From NCBI GenBank assembly GCA_016719465.1, contig JADJYY010000007.1, positions 62,001 through 126,000 on the forward strand: a stretch of 64,000 nucleotides of DNA. The letters are read 5' to 3'. The notes below the pieces were generated by a model, which was not told the origin of the DNA, ran no database searches, and saw nothing but the letters and a program-made list of their open reading frames with translations. This document shows positions 52,461 to 61,048 of this stretch, one piece after another. How positions within the stretch are numbered: position 1 is the stretch's first letter; each line of letters begins with the position of its first letter. Source of the DNA: Hydrogenophilales bacterium (GTDB taxonomy: Bacteria; Pseudomonadota; Gammaproteobacteria; Burkholderiales; Thiobacillaceae). The position numbers and the translations under genes are program-made.

Positions 52461-53322
52461 TCCCGTCGATCAGGCGACCGGCCTGCGTCGCCTGTTCAAG
52501 CCCGAACCCGCGTTCCGCGCCCTGGGCGTGCTGGGCGCGGACGGGCGCGCCACCGCCCGGGCCTGCGTCGCCCTGGCCCGGGGTCTGGGGCGGCGCGGGG
52601 CGCGCGTGATGGTGCTGGACGAGGCCAGGCCGCCTCACCACGTGGGCGGCCTCCTGGGCATCCTGACCCGCCACACCCTGTCGGAGGCGGCGGATCGCGG
52701 CCTGGTGGATATCGTCCAGCCCGCCGGCGACGGCATCGTGCTGCTGTCCGCGCCCGACGGCTTGCGCGCCCTGGCCGGCCTGTCCGAGTCGGCGCTGCGG
52801 GAAATGGCCGATGACTGGCGGATGCGGACGGAGGCGCCGGAGTGGCTGCTGGTCCATGCCGGCGAAAGCGGTCCGGCAACCGGCCTGGCGACCACCGCCG
52901 ATGACCGGGTGCTGGTGCTGTCCGGCGCCAAGTCGCGCCTGGCGGACGCCTACGCGGTCATGAAGGCGGCTCATGCCGCGCGGGCCGGTCACGCCTGGTG
53001 GGTGCTGGTGGAGGGCGCCGATGCCGAGCAGGCGCGGGTGTTGTTCGCCTCCCTCGGGGAGACGGCGGAACGATTCCTCGGTATCGTTCCCGGTTTTCTG
53101 GGGCATCTGCCCCGGGATCGCTCGGCCTCGGCGCCTCCGCCCCTGGACGGAGGCCGCATGGATCGTCTCGTCGGAGAACCGGCGGGACGGCCGGGTGAAG
53201 CGCGGGTGGATTTCGAGCGGTACCTGCAGCGCCTGTGGCTCCACAGCCGCATGGTCGCGGAATCCACCGGCAAGGAAACAGCTACCAAGAGGGTACAGAA
53301 TGTACGCTGGAGCTCCGGTTAG
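52447..53322 (+). CDS. flhG: FlhG/FleN-like MinD-family protein with degenerate nucleotide site
   Basis: This 291-residue protein sits in the flhG position between flhF and fliA. The MinD-type N-terminus is recognisable (RALGVLGADGRATARACVALARGLGRRGARVMVLDEA), yet the P-loop lacks the KGGxGKT lysines (ADGRATAR instead) and the Walker B Asp block is altered. It is therefore unlikely to bind ATP like normal FlhG, which limits flagellar number. The GTG start at 52447 overlaps flhF; the tail overlaps fliA by 23 bases. Identification rests partly on position. Confidence 0.75.
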   Translation: MRLADPVDQATGLRRLFKPEPAFRALGVLGADGRATARACVALARGLGRRGARVMVLDEARPPHHVGGLLGILTRHTLSEAADRGLVDIVQPAGDGIVLLSAPDGLRALAGLSESALREMADDWRMRTEAPEWLLVHAGESGPATGLATTADDRVLVLSGAKSRLADAYAVMKAAHAARAGHAWWVLVEGADAEQARVLFASLGETAERFLGIVPGFLGHLPRDRSASAPPPLDGGRMDRLVGEPAGRPGEARVDFERYLQRLWLHSRMVAESTGKETATKRVQNVRWSSG

Positions 53323-54025
53323 CGATAAGGATGCCTTGGTGAGGACCTACCTCCCCATGGTCAAGCGCATCGCTTATCACATGATGACTCGCCTGCCGGC
53401 CTGCGTGGAGGTGGACGACCTGGTCCAGGCCGGATTGATGGGCCTGCTGGATGCCGTGGAGCGCTTCGACGACGAGCAGGGCGCCCATTTCGAGACCTAC
53501 GCCACCCAGCGGGTGCGCGGCGCCATGCTGGACGAACTGCGCGACGCGGATTGGGCCTCGCGCAACGTGCGGCGCGCCGGGCGCCAGATCGAAAACGCCA
53601 TCCACGTCCTGCAGCAACGCCACAAGCGGCCGCCTTCCGAGCAGGAGATCGCCGAGGAGATGGGCATGGAGATCCAGGCCTATTTCGAATTGCTCAGCGA
53701 CGCCCGGGGCGCCCAGCTGGTGTACTACGAGGATCTCCACGACGTGGACGGCGACGATTTCCTCGAACGGTTCGCCGACAACCACACCCAGGCCCCCTTC
53801 GACATCCTGGCGTCCAGCCACTTCAAGGGCGCCCTGGCCCAGGCGGTGGGGATCCTGCCCGAGCGGGAAAAGCAGCTCATGGGCATGTACTACGAGCAGG
53901 ACATGAATTTCAAGGAGATCGGCGCCGTGCTGGGGGTTTCCGAATCCCGCGTCTGCCAGCTTCACAGCCAGGCCATCGCCCGCTTGCGCGGCCGGTTGCG
54001 GGACTGGTCGGCCAACCCGGAATAA
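53300..54025 (+). CDS. fliA: RNA polymerase sigma-28 (FliA)
   Basis: This 241-residue sigma factor drives late flagellar and motility genes. Region 2 reads YLPMVKRIAYHMMTRLPACVE through DLVQAGLMGLLDAVERFD, and region 4 has LPEREKQLMGMYYEQDMNFKEIGAVL and SESRVCQLHSQAIARLRG. The start at ATG 53300 lies inside the end of flhG, so the two are coupled. FlgM would act as its anti-sigma factor elsewhere. Confidence 0.96.
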   Translation: MYAGAPVSDKDALVRTYLPMVKRIAYHMMTRLPACVEVDDLVQAGLMGLLDAVERFDDEQGAHFETYATQRVRGAMLDELRDADWASRNVRRAGRQIENAIHVLQQRHKRPPSEQEIAEEMGMEIQAYFELLSDARGAQLVYYEDLHDVDGDDFLERFADNHTQAPFDILASSHFKGALAQAVGILPEREKQLMGMYYEQDMNFKEIGAVLGVSESRVCQLHSQAIARLRGRLRDWSANPE

Positions 54026-54063
54026 GGGCTCGTGGATGCCCAAGTTATTCGTTAACGAGCCCT
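54025..54063 (+). other. Hairpin between fliA and motC
   Basis: AGGGCTCGT pairs with ACGAGCCCT around a 21-base loop, starting at the fliA stop codon. It lacks a U-tract and probably partially ends or stabilises the message before motC. Confidence 0.5.
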
Positions 54064-54080
54064 AAGCGCCCGCCCGCGCC

Positions 54081-54821
54081 ATGGACATCATCAGCCTGGT
54101 CGGCATCACCCTCAGCCTGGTCGCCATTCTGGTGGGCCAGTTCCTGGAGGGCGGCCATATGGGCTCACTGCTCCAGTTCACGGCCTTCATGATCGTGATC
54201 GGCGGCACCCTGGGCGCGGTCATGCTGCAAAGCAGCCTCAAGGTCTTTCTCGATGGCCTGTCCATGCTCAGGTGGGTGTTTCAGCCCCCCCGCGTCGCCA
54301 GCCAGGAAACCCTGGACATGATCCTGGACTGGAGCCAGAAGGCCCGGCGCGGCGGGCTGCTGGCCCTGGAACCCTTCATCGAGCCGTTGCAGGACCTGTT
54401 TCATCGCCGCGGCCTGCAGATGCTGGTGGACGGCGCCGAGCCGGAGGTGCTGCGGGAAACCCTGGAGTTGGACCTCCAGGCCTACGAACAGCATCGCCTG
54501 GAGGCCGCCAAGGTCTGGATGGCCGCCGGCGGATACTCGCCCACCATCGGCATCCTGGGTGCGGTGATGGGCCTGATCCACGTCATGGAGAACCTATCCG
54601 ATCCCTCCAAGCTGGGATCCGGCATCGCCGTCGCCTTCGTCGCCACCATCTACGGCGTGGGCGGCGCCAACCTGTTCTTCCTCCCCGTCGCCGGCAAGCT
54701 GCGCTACTGGGTGGGGCGCCAGGTGGCGGACAAGGAGTTGTTCATCCAGGGCATCGTGGCCATCGCCAACGGCGAGAATCCGCGCATCATCGAGGCCAAG
54801 CTCCAGGGCTATCTCGCATGA
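54081..54821 (+). CDS. motC: Flagellar motor protein MotC (MotA type)
   Basis: This 246-residue stator subunit has four TM helices, starts MDIISLVGITLSLVAILVG, and has the MotA/TolQ/ExbB core AAGGYSPTIGILGAVMGLIH and the last helix AFVATIYGVGGANLFFLPVAG. The gene order after fliA and before motD matches the MotCD pair of Pseudomonas. It would conduct protons with MotD. Confidence 0.9.
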   Translation: MDIISLVGITLSLVAILVGQFLEGGHMGSLLQFTAFMIVIGGTLGAVMLQSSLKVFLDGLSMLRWVFQPPRVASQETLDMILDWSQKARRGGLLALEPFIEPLQDLFHRRGLQMLVDGAEPEVLRETLELDLQAYEQHRLEAAKVWMAAGGYSPTIGILGAVMGLIHVMENLSDPSKLGSGIAVAFVATIYGVGGANLFFLPVAGKLRYWVGRQVADKELFIQGIVAIANGENPRIIEAKLQGYLA

Positions 54822-54828
54822 GGGACAA

Positions 54829-54908
54829 GGGGCAAGGAGCAAGGGGCAAGGGCAGGCGCATGCCCCCGCCCCGGTTTTCCTTGCCCCTTGCCCCTTGCTC
54901 CTTGCCCC
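54829..54908 (+). repeat. Perfect 23-bp inverted repeat between motC and motD
   Basis: GGGGCAAGGAGCAAGGGGCAAGG (54829-54851) is exactly complementary to 54886-54908, with 34 bases between. The right arm extends a short tandem TTGCCCC series. It starts 8 bases past the motC stop and should fold into a very stable hairpin in the message. Confidence 0.85.
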
Positions 54909-54928
54909 TGCTCCGCTGAGCGGTCGCC

Positions 54929-55786
54929 ATGGCCCGCAGGAAACCCCACGAGGAACACGAAAACCTGGAGCGCTGGCTGGTCTCCTACGCGGATTTCATC
55001 ACCCTGCTGTTCGCTTTCTTCGTGGTGATGTATGCCATTTCCTCCATCAACGAAGGCAAGTATCGGGTGATGTCGGATTCCCTGGTCAGCGCTTTCAAGG
55101 AGTCGCCCCGCTCGGACAAGCTGATCGAGATGACGACCAAGCATGCGGAAATCATGCCGGGAAGCGGCAAACCCATCGGCAAGATGCAGCAGCAGCCCCA
55201 CGCCGACAGCGAGGCGCCGGAACGTCGGCGGGCGGCGGAAAGCATGAAGAAGGTGGCGAAGAATGTCCTGGACGTGATGCAGCCCCTCATCCAGAACGGC
55301 CAGGTGCGGGTCACCCAGTCGCCCCGTGGCGTGACCGTGGAAATCAACGCCAGCGTCCTGTTCAAGAGCGGCGAGGCGGTGCTGCAGCCCCAGTCCACGG
55401 AAACCCTGGCGGCGGTGGCCCGGGTCCTGTCCCAGGTGGAGAACCCGGTGCAGGTGGAGGGGCATACCGACAACGTGCCCATTAACAGCCCCAGTTTTCC
55501 CTCCAACTGGGAGTTGTCTTCCTCGAGGGCCGGCAGCGTCGTGCGCCTGTTCGCCGAACGGGGGGTGCCGGCGGAACGCATGGTGGCCATCGGCTATGCC
55601 GACAACCGGCCGGTGGATACCAACGCCACGCTGGATGGCCGAAGCCGCAACCGCCGGGTGAACGTGCTGATCCTGAACGAGGTGGCTGGCGCCACCCAGG
55701 AGATCGCCTTGCAGGAAGGGGTGCCGCTGTCCGGCCAGCCGGCCCCGGCCACGCCCAGCACCGTGGCGCCGCCCGCCGCCCGCTAG
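54929..55786 (+). CDS. motD: Flagellar motor protein MotD (MotB type)
   Basis: The protein has 285 residues. An N-terminal cytoplasmic segment precedes one TM helix with the proton-carrying Asp in SYADFITLLFAFFVVMYAI. A periplasmic OmpA-like peptidoglycan-binding domain (~135-255) has VEGHTDNVPINSP and RAGSVVRLFAERGV. It pairs with MotC to form the stator. The C-terminal tail is Pro/Ala-rich. Confidence 0.92.
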   Translation: MARRKPHEEHENLERWLVSYADFITLLFAFFVVMYAISSINEGKYRVMSDSLVSAFKESPRSDKLIEMTTKHAEIMPGSGKPIGKMQQQPHADSEAPERRRAAESMKKVAKNVLDVMQPLIQNGQVRVTQSPRGVTVEINASVLFKSGEAVLQPQSTETLAAVARVLSQVENPVQVEGHTDNVPINSPSFPSNWELSSSRAGSVVRLFAERGVPAERMVAIGYADNRPVDTNATLDGRSRNRRVNVLILNEVAGATQEIALQEGVPLSGQPAPATPSTVAPPAAR

Positions 55787-55798
55787 CGGACGGCGCGA

Positions 55799-57361
55799 TC
55801 ACCCCTGGGAGGCGGCTTCCATCTGGAAGCGGAAAAGCTCCACGCTGGGGGTCGATTCGACGCGCTTTTCGATGCGCACCGGCTGGTTGCCCTTGGGGGT
55901 CCGGATTTCGGCGTTGCTGTCCGGGATGAAACAGCCCGCCTGGGCGAGCAGCATGGGCGCCTGCTGGCTGGTCGGGTTGGGATGCAGCAACAGGCCCGGC
56001 CACTGCCGGCCGTTGTCCGGTCGCCTGACCTGAACGGCCAGCACCTTGGGCGCCAGCAGCTGGACGCCGAAGCAGATCTCGCCCTGCCCGGGCACCCGGA
56101 ACCAGCGCACCAGGCCAACGCTCCAGCCGCCGGCGCCCTGGCGCACGCCCACCACGTCGCCGACGCGGATCTGCATGCCCTGGACGCCGCTGCGGCTCAG
56201 TGAAAGTCCGCCCATGCTGTCGTTGACGGTCTTGCAGCGCATGATGGCGGGGGCCGGCTCGTTGCCGGACAGGCCATAGTGAATGGTGTCGCCGCGACTG
56301 GGCGGGGCGATGAGCTGGTGGACGGACTTGAGGCCGAAACTGACCTCGAACTCCCTGCCATCCTGATGCCGGCGCCGCTGGGACTGGCGTTGCAGGTTGG
56401 CGCCCCAGTTGAGTTTGAGCCGGCGCAGCATGGACGGATAGGCGGGATCCCGCGCGGCCTCGGGCAGGCCCAGCTTGTCGAGATCTTCCCGGCCGCTGAT
56501 GTGGGAGCCGATCAGCGCCAGGTGCTTGGCGAGCTCGGTGGTGTTGAGGATCAGGTCCCAGCGCGGGTTCGTGGGGTGGGTATCCCGCGCGATGGATTTG
56601 GGCGGCGTGTCGGTATTGACCTCCACGATGAACAGGCCCACGCGGCCCTTGGTGGATTCCTCGGCCGGGAAGATGCTGGCCAGATTGGAGAAGCGGGCGA
56701 TGATGTCCTTGGCCCAGGGCAGCTCCGCCTGGGGAAAGTGGTAGGGGTCGGCCAGGGCCATGAGCAGGGTGGACTTGTAGATCTGTTCCAGGGAGAGCAT
56801 CTTGGCGCCCCCCTCCGGAATCACATCCTTCAGCCCGTTCCGCAATGCGTAGTTGAAAGTCTGATGCAGATCGACCCAGATCCCCTCGGGCATGGGGTCG
56901 TGGGTTTCGAAGCTGATTTCCAGCGTGGCCTGCAGGGCGAGCAGGATGCGCTGCAGGTACAGCGGCACGGGATTGCCGCCGAACAGGTGGAAGCGTCGCT
57001 TCAGCCAGTCCACCAGCAGGATCTTGTAGGCGTCCGCCATGCCGCGCAGCAGGCGCCGGGCCAGGATGGCGTTGCGGTGCTGCTTGGGGGGCAGCGGCGC
57101 CTGGACGGTGCCGTATTGCTCGTAGAGCGAGGCGACGATGTCCTCGAGCACGGGCGCCAGTCGCTCGATGATCTTGTTGCGATTGTCGTGGGGGACTTCC
57201 AGGCTGTTCAGGGTGGCCAGGTAGTCGGCCATCTCCTCGGCGGCTTCGGACGGGTTGGAGAGCGGCAGCCGAGTCAGCCAGGCTTCGACTTGCTTGGGCT
57301 TCGTCTCCACGTTTATATTCCGCCCCGATTCGCGGGCTGGCAGAACGTATCTGGGTAGCAT
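55799..57361 (-). CDS. Large PilZ-like protein, possible c-di-GMP binder
   Basis: This 520-residue protein has a helical N-terminal ~330 residues (LNSLEVPHDNRNKIIERLAP) that I do not recognise. The C-terminal ~170 residues resemble a PilZ domain: an Arg-rich start (QRRRHQDGREFEVSFGL) followed later by NDSMGGLSLSRSG, echoing the RxxxR and D/NxSxxG c-di-GMP motifs. The position next to flagellar motor genes fits c-di-GMP control of motility. The ATG at 57361 may be too far upstream; the next likely start is ~19 codons in. Binding is inferred, not shown. Confidence 0.6.
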   Translation of the reverse strand: MLPRYVLPARESGRNINVETKPKQVEAWLTRLPLSNPSEAAEEMADYLATLNSLEVPHDNRNKIIERLAPVLEDIVASLYEQYGTVQAPLPPKQHRNAILARRLLRGMADAYKILLVDWLKRRFHLFGGNPVPLYLQRILLALQATLEISFETHDPMPEGIWVDLHQTFNYALRNGLKDVIPEGGAKMLSLEQIYKSTLLMALADPYHFPQAELPWAKDIIARFSNLASIFPAEESTKGRVGLFIVEVNTDTPPKSIARDTHPTNPRWDLILNTTELAKHLALIGSHISGREDLDKLGLPEAARDPAYPSMLRRLKLNWGANLQRQSQRRRHQDGREFEVSFGLKSVHQLIAPPSRGDTIHYGLSGNEPAPAIMRCKTVNDSMGGLSLSRSGVQGMQIRVGDVVGVRQGAGGWSVGLVRWFRVPGQGEICFGVQLLAPKVLAVQVRRPDNGRQWPGLLLHPNPTSQQAPMLLAQAGCFIPDSNAEIRTPKGNQPVRIEKRVESTPSVELFRFQMEAASQG

Positions 57362-57550
57362 GTGTTTTTCCGTGACTCCTCGCGCCGGATTCTACCTTCC
57401 GCCAATTTGCACCGAAAAGGCTTTTCCCGGGGCGCGCCATGGATACCATCGAGCGATCTGTCAACAGCCCACGCCCGCGCGGCTTTGCGGGCGCCGAACT
57501 CTCCCCCGCCTTCCGACTCATAATGCCTCGCCCTTTCTAGGAATCCCCAC

Positions 57551-58000
57551 ATGGTTCGCCGTTTTCTTCCCTTCGCGCTGTCCTTGTTGCTGGTTGCCCA
57601 GGCCCACGCCTTCACGCTGGTGGACAGCAAGGGCAAGACCCACACCCTCGCCCAGTACAAGGGCAAGTGGGTGCTGGTGAATTTCTGGGCCACCTGGTGT
57701 CCGCCCTGCCTGGAGGAAATCCCCGACCTGGTGGCCCTGCACGAAAACAAGAAGAACAGGCTGGTGGTGCTGGGGGTGGCCATGGATTACAAGGATCCCA
57801 AGCAGGTGCTGCAATATGCCGAGCAGATGATGGTGTCCTATCCGATCATCCTGGGCGACCACAAGATGGCGTCCCAGATCGGCGCCATCCCGGGCCTGCC
57901 GACGACCTATCTCTACAACCCGGAGGGCAAGGTGGTGGCCTACAACGTGGGCGCCCTGACCAGGGAAGCCGTGGAGCGTTACATCGCCAACAAGAAATGA
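57551..58000 (+). CDS. TlpA-family periplasmic thioredoxin
   Basis: This 149-residue protein has a signal peptide (PFALSLLLVAQAHA) and a thioredoxin fold with active site NFWATWCPPCLEEIPDLV and cis-Pro segment IPGLPTTYLYN. WCPPC is typical of TlpA/ResA-type reductases used in cytochrome c maturation or other thiol reduction. It precedes a second thioredoxin by 10 bases. Confidence 0.87.
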   Translation: MVRRFLPFALSLLLVAQAHAFTLVDSKGKTHTLAQYKGKWVLVNFWATWCPPCLEEIPDLVALHENKKNRLVVLGVAMDYKDPKQVLQYAEQMMVSYPIILGDHKMASQIGAIPGLPTTYLYNPEGKVVAYNVGALTREAVERYIANKK

Positions 58001-58010
58001 GGAAACCGGA

Positions 58011-58544
58011 ATGCGCTGGCTGATCCTTGTCCTGCTCTCCACCCTGCTCGCCACCCTGGTTGCCCCGCCCGTCCTGGCGGAAACGCGCGATCCCCACGCG
58101 CATTTCTTCATGCCCAAGCTGGGGGACTTCAAGGATGAACTGGCCACCGCCAGACAGGAAGGCAAGCACGGCGTGCTGATCATGTTCGAGATGGACGAGT
58201 GCCCGTTCTGCGCGCGCATGAAGGCCAACGTACTCAACCAGCGCCCGGTGCAGGAGTATTTCCGCCAGCATTTCCTGGTCTACAGCGTCGATGTGAAGGG
58301 CGATGCGCCCATGACCGATTTCAAGGGCAAGGCGACCACGGAAAAGGCCTTCGCCCTGGAGCAGCGGGCGCGGGCCACCCCCGTATTCGTGTTCTACGAC
58401 CTGGACGGCAACCCCGCGACCCGTTTTACCGGCGCCACCCAGACCGCCGAGGAATTCCTGCTGCTGGGCCGCTACGTGGTCGATGGCGTCCACAAGACCA
58501 AGCTGCCGTTCAACGTCTACAAGAAGCAGGGCGCGCCGCAATGA
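58011..58544 (+). CDS. SoxW-like periplasmic thioredoxin
   Basis: This 177-residue protein has a signal peptide (LLATLVAPPVLA) and a thioredoxin-like domain with the active site MDECPFCARMKANVLN. The fold resembles SoxW/DUF255-type thioredoxins that keep periplasmic proteins reduced. It overlaps the start of the TolC-type gene by four bases. No sox genes are near, so a general thiol role is more likely. Confidence 0.8.
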   Translation: MRWLILVLLSTLLATLVAPPVLAETRDPHAHFFMPKLGDFKDELATARQEGKHGVLIMFEMDECPFCARMKANVLNQRPVQEYFRQHFLVYSVDVKGDAPMTDFKGKATTEKAFALEQRARATPVFVFYDLDGNPATRFTGATQTAEEFLLLGRYVVDGVHKTKLPFNVYKKQGAPQ

Positions 58545-59836
58545 AGCGCCTCGGTTGGTGCGTCCTGGCCCTGTGGGCCGGGGCGGCGTCGGCCACCGGG
58601 CAGCCGTTGACCCTGGAGGCCGTCCTGGCGACGGCGGACGCGCCCCATCCGGATCTGGACCTGGCCCGCGCGCGCCAGGATGTCGCCCTGGCGGATGTCC
58701 GCGCGGCGGAAAGCCTGAACGATTTCCGGGTGACCCTGGAGGCGAGCCTGCGCAGCGGCCGCAACGAGATCTACGACGACCACTACCAGCCCGACCATTT
58801 CGCCAGGGTGGTCCTGCGCAAGACCCTGTGGGATGACGGCCGGCAGCAGGTCGGCCGGCGCGCCGTCGGCCAGGAAAGCGAGGCCCTCGGCCTGCGACTC
58901 CTCGATATCCGCGCCCAGCGCCGACTCAGCCTCATGGCGCGCTTTTTCGATGTGCTGCTCGCCGACATGCGGGATGCCGCGGACACCGAGTTCCTGGCGG
59001 TGGCCTATGTCGCCTGGGACAACGCCAAGGATCGTCAGGCTCTGGGGCAAATGGCCGGCTGGGAACTGAGCGAACTGGAAAACCGCTACCTGGACGCGCG
59101 CACCCTGCGCAACGACGGGCGGCGCAAATTGCGGGAAAAACGCATGCTGCTGGCCGCGGCCATGAACCGCGCCGGCATGGTCCAGGAGGATCTGGTGGAT
59201 CCCCGCCTGCCGGGCAATGACCGCCCGCTGCCCGAATTCGAGACCTTGCTGGCCGGGGTGCTGGAACGGAATCCGGGGCTGTTGGCCCAGCGCCAGTTGC
59301 TGGCCGCCGCCACCAGCCGGCTCGACGTGGCGCGGGCGGACTACCGGCCGAGCCTGGAATTCGAGGCGGAGGCCGCCACCTGGGATCGGCCCAGCACCAC
59401 CCGCGATGATCTGCGCGCCGGCTTCAACCTGGTCTGGCCAATCTGGCAGGGTGGCCGCGCCGATGCGCGCATCGGCAAGGAGCAGGCGCGCTTCCACGAA
59501 CTCCAGGCAGAGCATGACAAACTGGTGGCGGACTTGCGCCAGGCGGTGCTGGAAGCCCGGGAGGAAATCCAGCACTTGCGGGAAAGCGAGCGTCGCCGGG
59601 TCGAGGTGAACGCCGCCTACCGTGACATCGCCCTGGAAAAGGCGCGCGCCGAGTACGAACTGGAACTCAAGGCCAACCTGGGCAACAGCATGGCGGAAAC
59701 CCAGGTGGCGCGCTTGCGCCAGCGCGCCATCGAGTACCGGCTGGCCCTGGCCTGGGCGCGTCTGGAAGCCCTGCTGGGCGACCCCGGGGAACTGACCCGG
59801 CTGGCGGATGCCATGAAAACGGAGGACAGGAAGTGA
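58541..59836 (+). CDS. TolC-family outer-membrane efflux protein
   Basis: This 431-residue protein has a signal peptide (WCVLALWAGAASATG) and the TolC repeats: long helices with ARQDVALADVRAAESLNDFR and ARADYRPSLEFEAEA, plus a C-terminal ARLRQRAIEYRLALAWARLE. It would form an outer-membrane tunnel with the adaptor encoded next. The ATG at 58541 overlaps the upstream stop by four bases. Confidence 0.83.
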   Translation: MKRLGWCVLALWAGAASATGQPLTLEAVLATADAPHPDLDLARARQDVALADVRAAESLNDFRVTLEASLRSGRNEIYDDHYQPDHFARVVLRKTLWDDGRQQVGRRAVGQESEALGLRLLDIRAQRRLSLMARFFDVLLADMRDAADTEFLAVAYVAWDNAKDRQALGQMAGWELSELENRYLDARTLRNDGRRKLREKRMLLAAAMNRAGMVQEDLVDPRLPGNDRPLPEFETLLAGVLERNPGLLAQRQLLAAATSRLDVARADYRPSLEFEAEAATWDRPSTTRDDLRAGFNLVWPIWQGGRADARIGKEQARFHELQAEHDKLVADLRQAVLEAREEIQHLRESERRRVEVNAAYRDIALEKARAEYELELKANLGNSMAETQVARLRQRAIEYRLALAWARLEALLGDPGELTRLADAMKTEDRK

Positions 59837-60585
59837 CCGACAAATGGCTTGCCCCCGCCCTGGCGGCGGTTTTGTGCGGCGCCGCGCTCCCGGCCGGCGC
59901 CGGCGAATATGAGGCCGTCCTGGAATGGTCCGGACGGGTCGGCCTGAGCTTCCCGGTCTCCGGCGTGATCGATGCCGTTTCGGCCCGGCCCGGGCAGACG
60001 GTGAGGAAGGGCGAACTGCTGGCCAGCCTGGAGCCCACCGTGTTCAAGGCCGGCGTCGCGGAAAGCCGCGCCGACCTGGACCGGCTGAGCGAAGAGCAGG
60101 CCGATGCCGCGCGGGAACTGGAGCGGGTGCGGGAGCTTTACGCGCGCACGGTTTCCACCACCACCGAACTGGATGCCGCCAGGCTGCGCTTCGCCCGCGC
60201 CCAGTCCGGCCTGGCCGCCGCCCAGGCCCGGGTCGAGCGGGCGCGACGCCTGCTGGCTCAGGCCGAGTTGCGCGCCCCCTTCGACGCCCTGATCCTGGCC
60301 CGCCCGGGCGAGCCCGGCATGGTGATCAGCAGCCAGTGCCAGCCCGCCATCGTATACAGCGTGGCCCGTGTGGATGAGCTGATCGCCCGGGCGCAACTGG
60401 ATGCCGGCCAGGCCGGAAGCTTGCGCCTGGACGGTGAAGCCGAGGTGGTGGTGGGAGAAAAGCCGGTGAAAGGCCGGGTAGCCGGCCTCACCACCTTGCC
60501 CGATGGCCGTTACGCCCTGGAGGTGGCCATCCCGCGCCAGGCCGGCATGCTGGCGGGGCAGCCCGCCAGCATCAGCTTGCCCTGA
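59833..60585 (+). CDS. Short HlyD/AcrA-type periplasmic adaptor
   Basis: This 250-residue protein has a signal peptide (ALAAVLCGAALPAGA), a biotinyl-lipoyl-like half (SGVIDAVSARPGQTVRKGEL), a coiled coil and the returning lipoyl half (AELRAPFDALILARPGEPG). It is shorter than typical RND adaptors because the C-terminal membrane-proximal domain is reduced. It starts with GTG at 59833, overlapping the TolC-type stop. No inner-membrane pump gene follows. Confidence 0.82.
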   Translation: MTDKWLAPALAAVLCGAALPAGAGEYEAVLEWSGRVGLSFPVSGVIDAVSARPGQTVRKGELLASLEPTVFKAGVAESRADLDRLSEEQADAARELERVRELYARTVSTTTELDAARLRFARAQSGLAAAQARVERARRLLAQAELRAPFDALILARPGEPGMVISSQCQPAIVYSVARVDELIARAQLDAGQAGSLRLDGEAEVVVGEKPVKGRVAGLTTLPDGRYALEVAIPRQAGMLAGQPASISLP

Positions 60586-60592
60586 ACTGCGC

Positions 60593-61048
60593 TTACGCCG
60601 CCTTCAGGTAACGCTCCTTGGCGGCGCGCGCCTCGCGCGCTTCCTCGGTGCTGTAGGCCTTGCCTGACCACAGCATGTTGTAGGCGATCTCCTCGTTGCC
60701 GTTCTCGCACAGGTCCAGGACGCGCTGGAACAGGGGCTGGAAGGTCTCGGAACGATGGCTCTTCTCGTGCTCGTCGAAGGACCGCCAGAAGGTCACGATC
60801 AGGGCTTCCTTGCCCTTCATCGGGCTGTCCACGGGCTGGCCGACGGTGGAGCCCTCGTTGGAGACCTGGCCCGAGTTCAGGGCCACGAAACCGCCCACGA
60901 AGCCGGTATCCGAGTGGTAGGTTTTCACGTTCTCGCACAGTTCCGCCACCCGCATTTCCAGGTCGTCGGTCGAGTATTCGGGGCGCAGGATCACCCGGTT
61001 GATGGTCACCACGCCGTCGTTGTTGAAGCCGTTGATCAGGTCAGACAT
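60593..61048 (-). CDS. Small ferredoxin-like-barrel protein, possible SOR/ABM relative
   Basis: This 151-residue cytosolic protein is not clearly assigned. The segment ALIVTFWRSFDEHEKSH is followed by FQPLFQRVLDLC; this recalls the HExxH-like iron-ligand region of sulfur oxygenase/reductase and the antibiotic-biosynthesis monooxygenase barrel. A HEKSH motif and a downstream LC cysteine are visible, but an exact match to the SOR ligands is not. It begins at 61048 after AGGAGAG and has AT-rich DNA upstream. A divergent tRNA-Met lies on the other side. Confidence 0.5.
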   Translation of the reverse strand: MSDLINGFNNDGVVTINRVILRPEYSTDDLEMRVAELCENVKTYHSDTGFVGGFVALNSGQVSNEGSTVGQPVDSPMKGKEALIVTFWRSFDEHEKSHRSETFQPLFQRVLDLCENGNEEIAYNMLWSGKAYSTEEAREARAAKERYLKAA

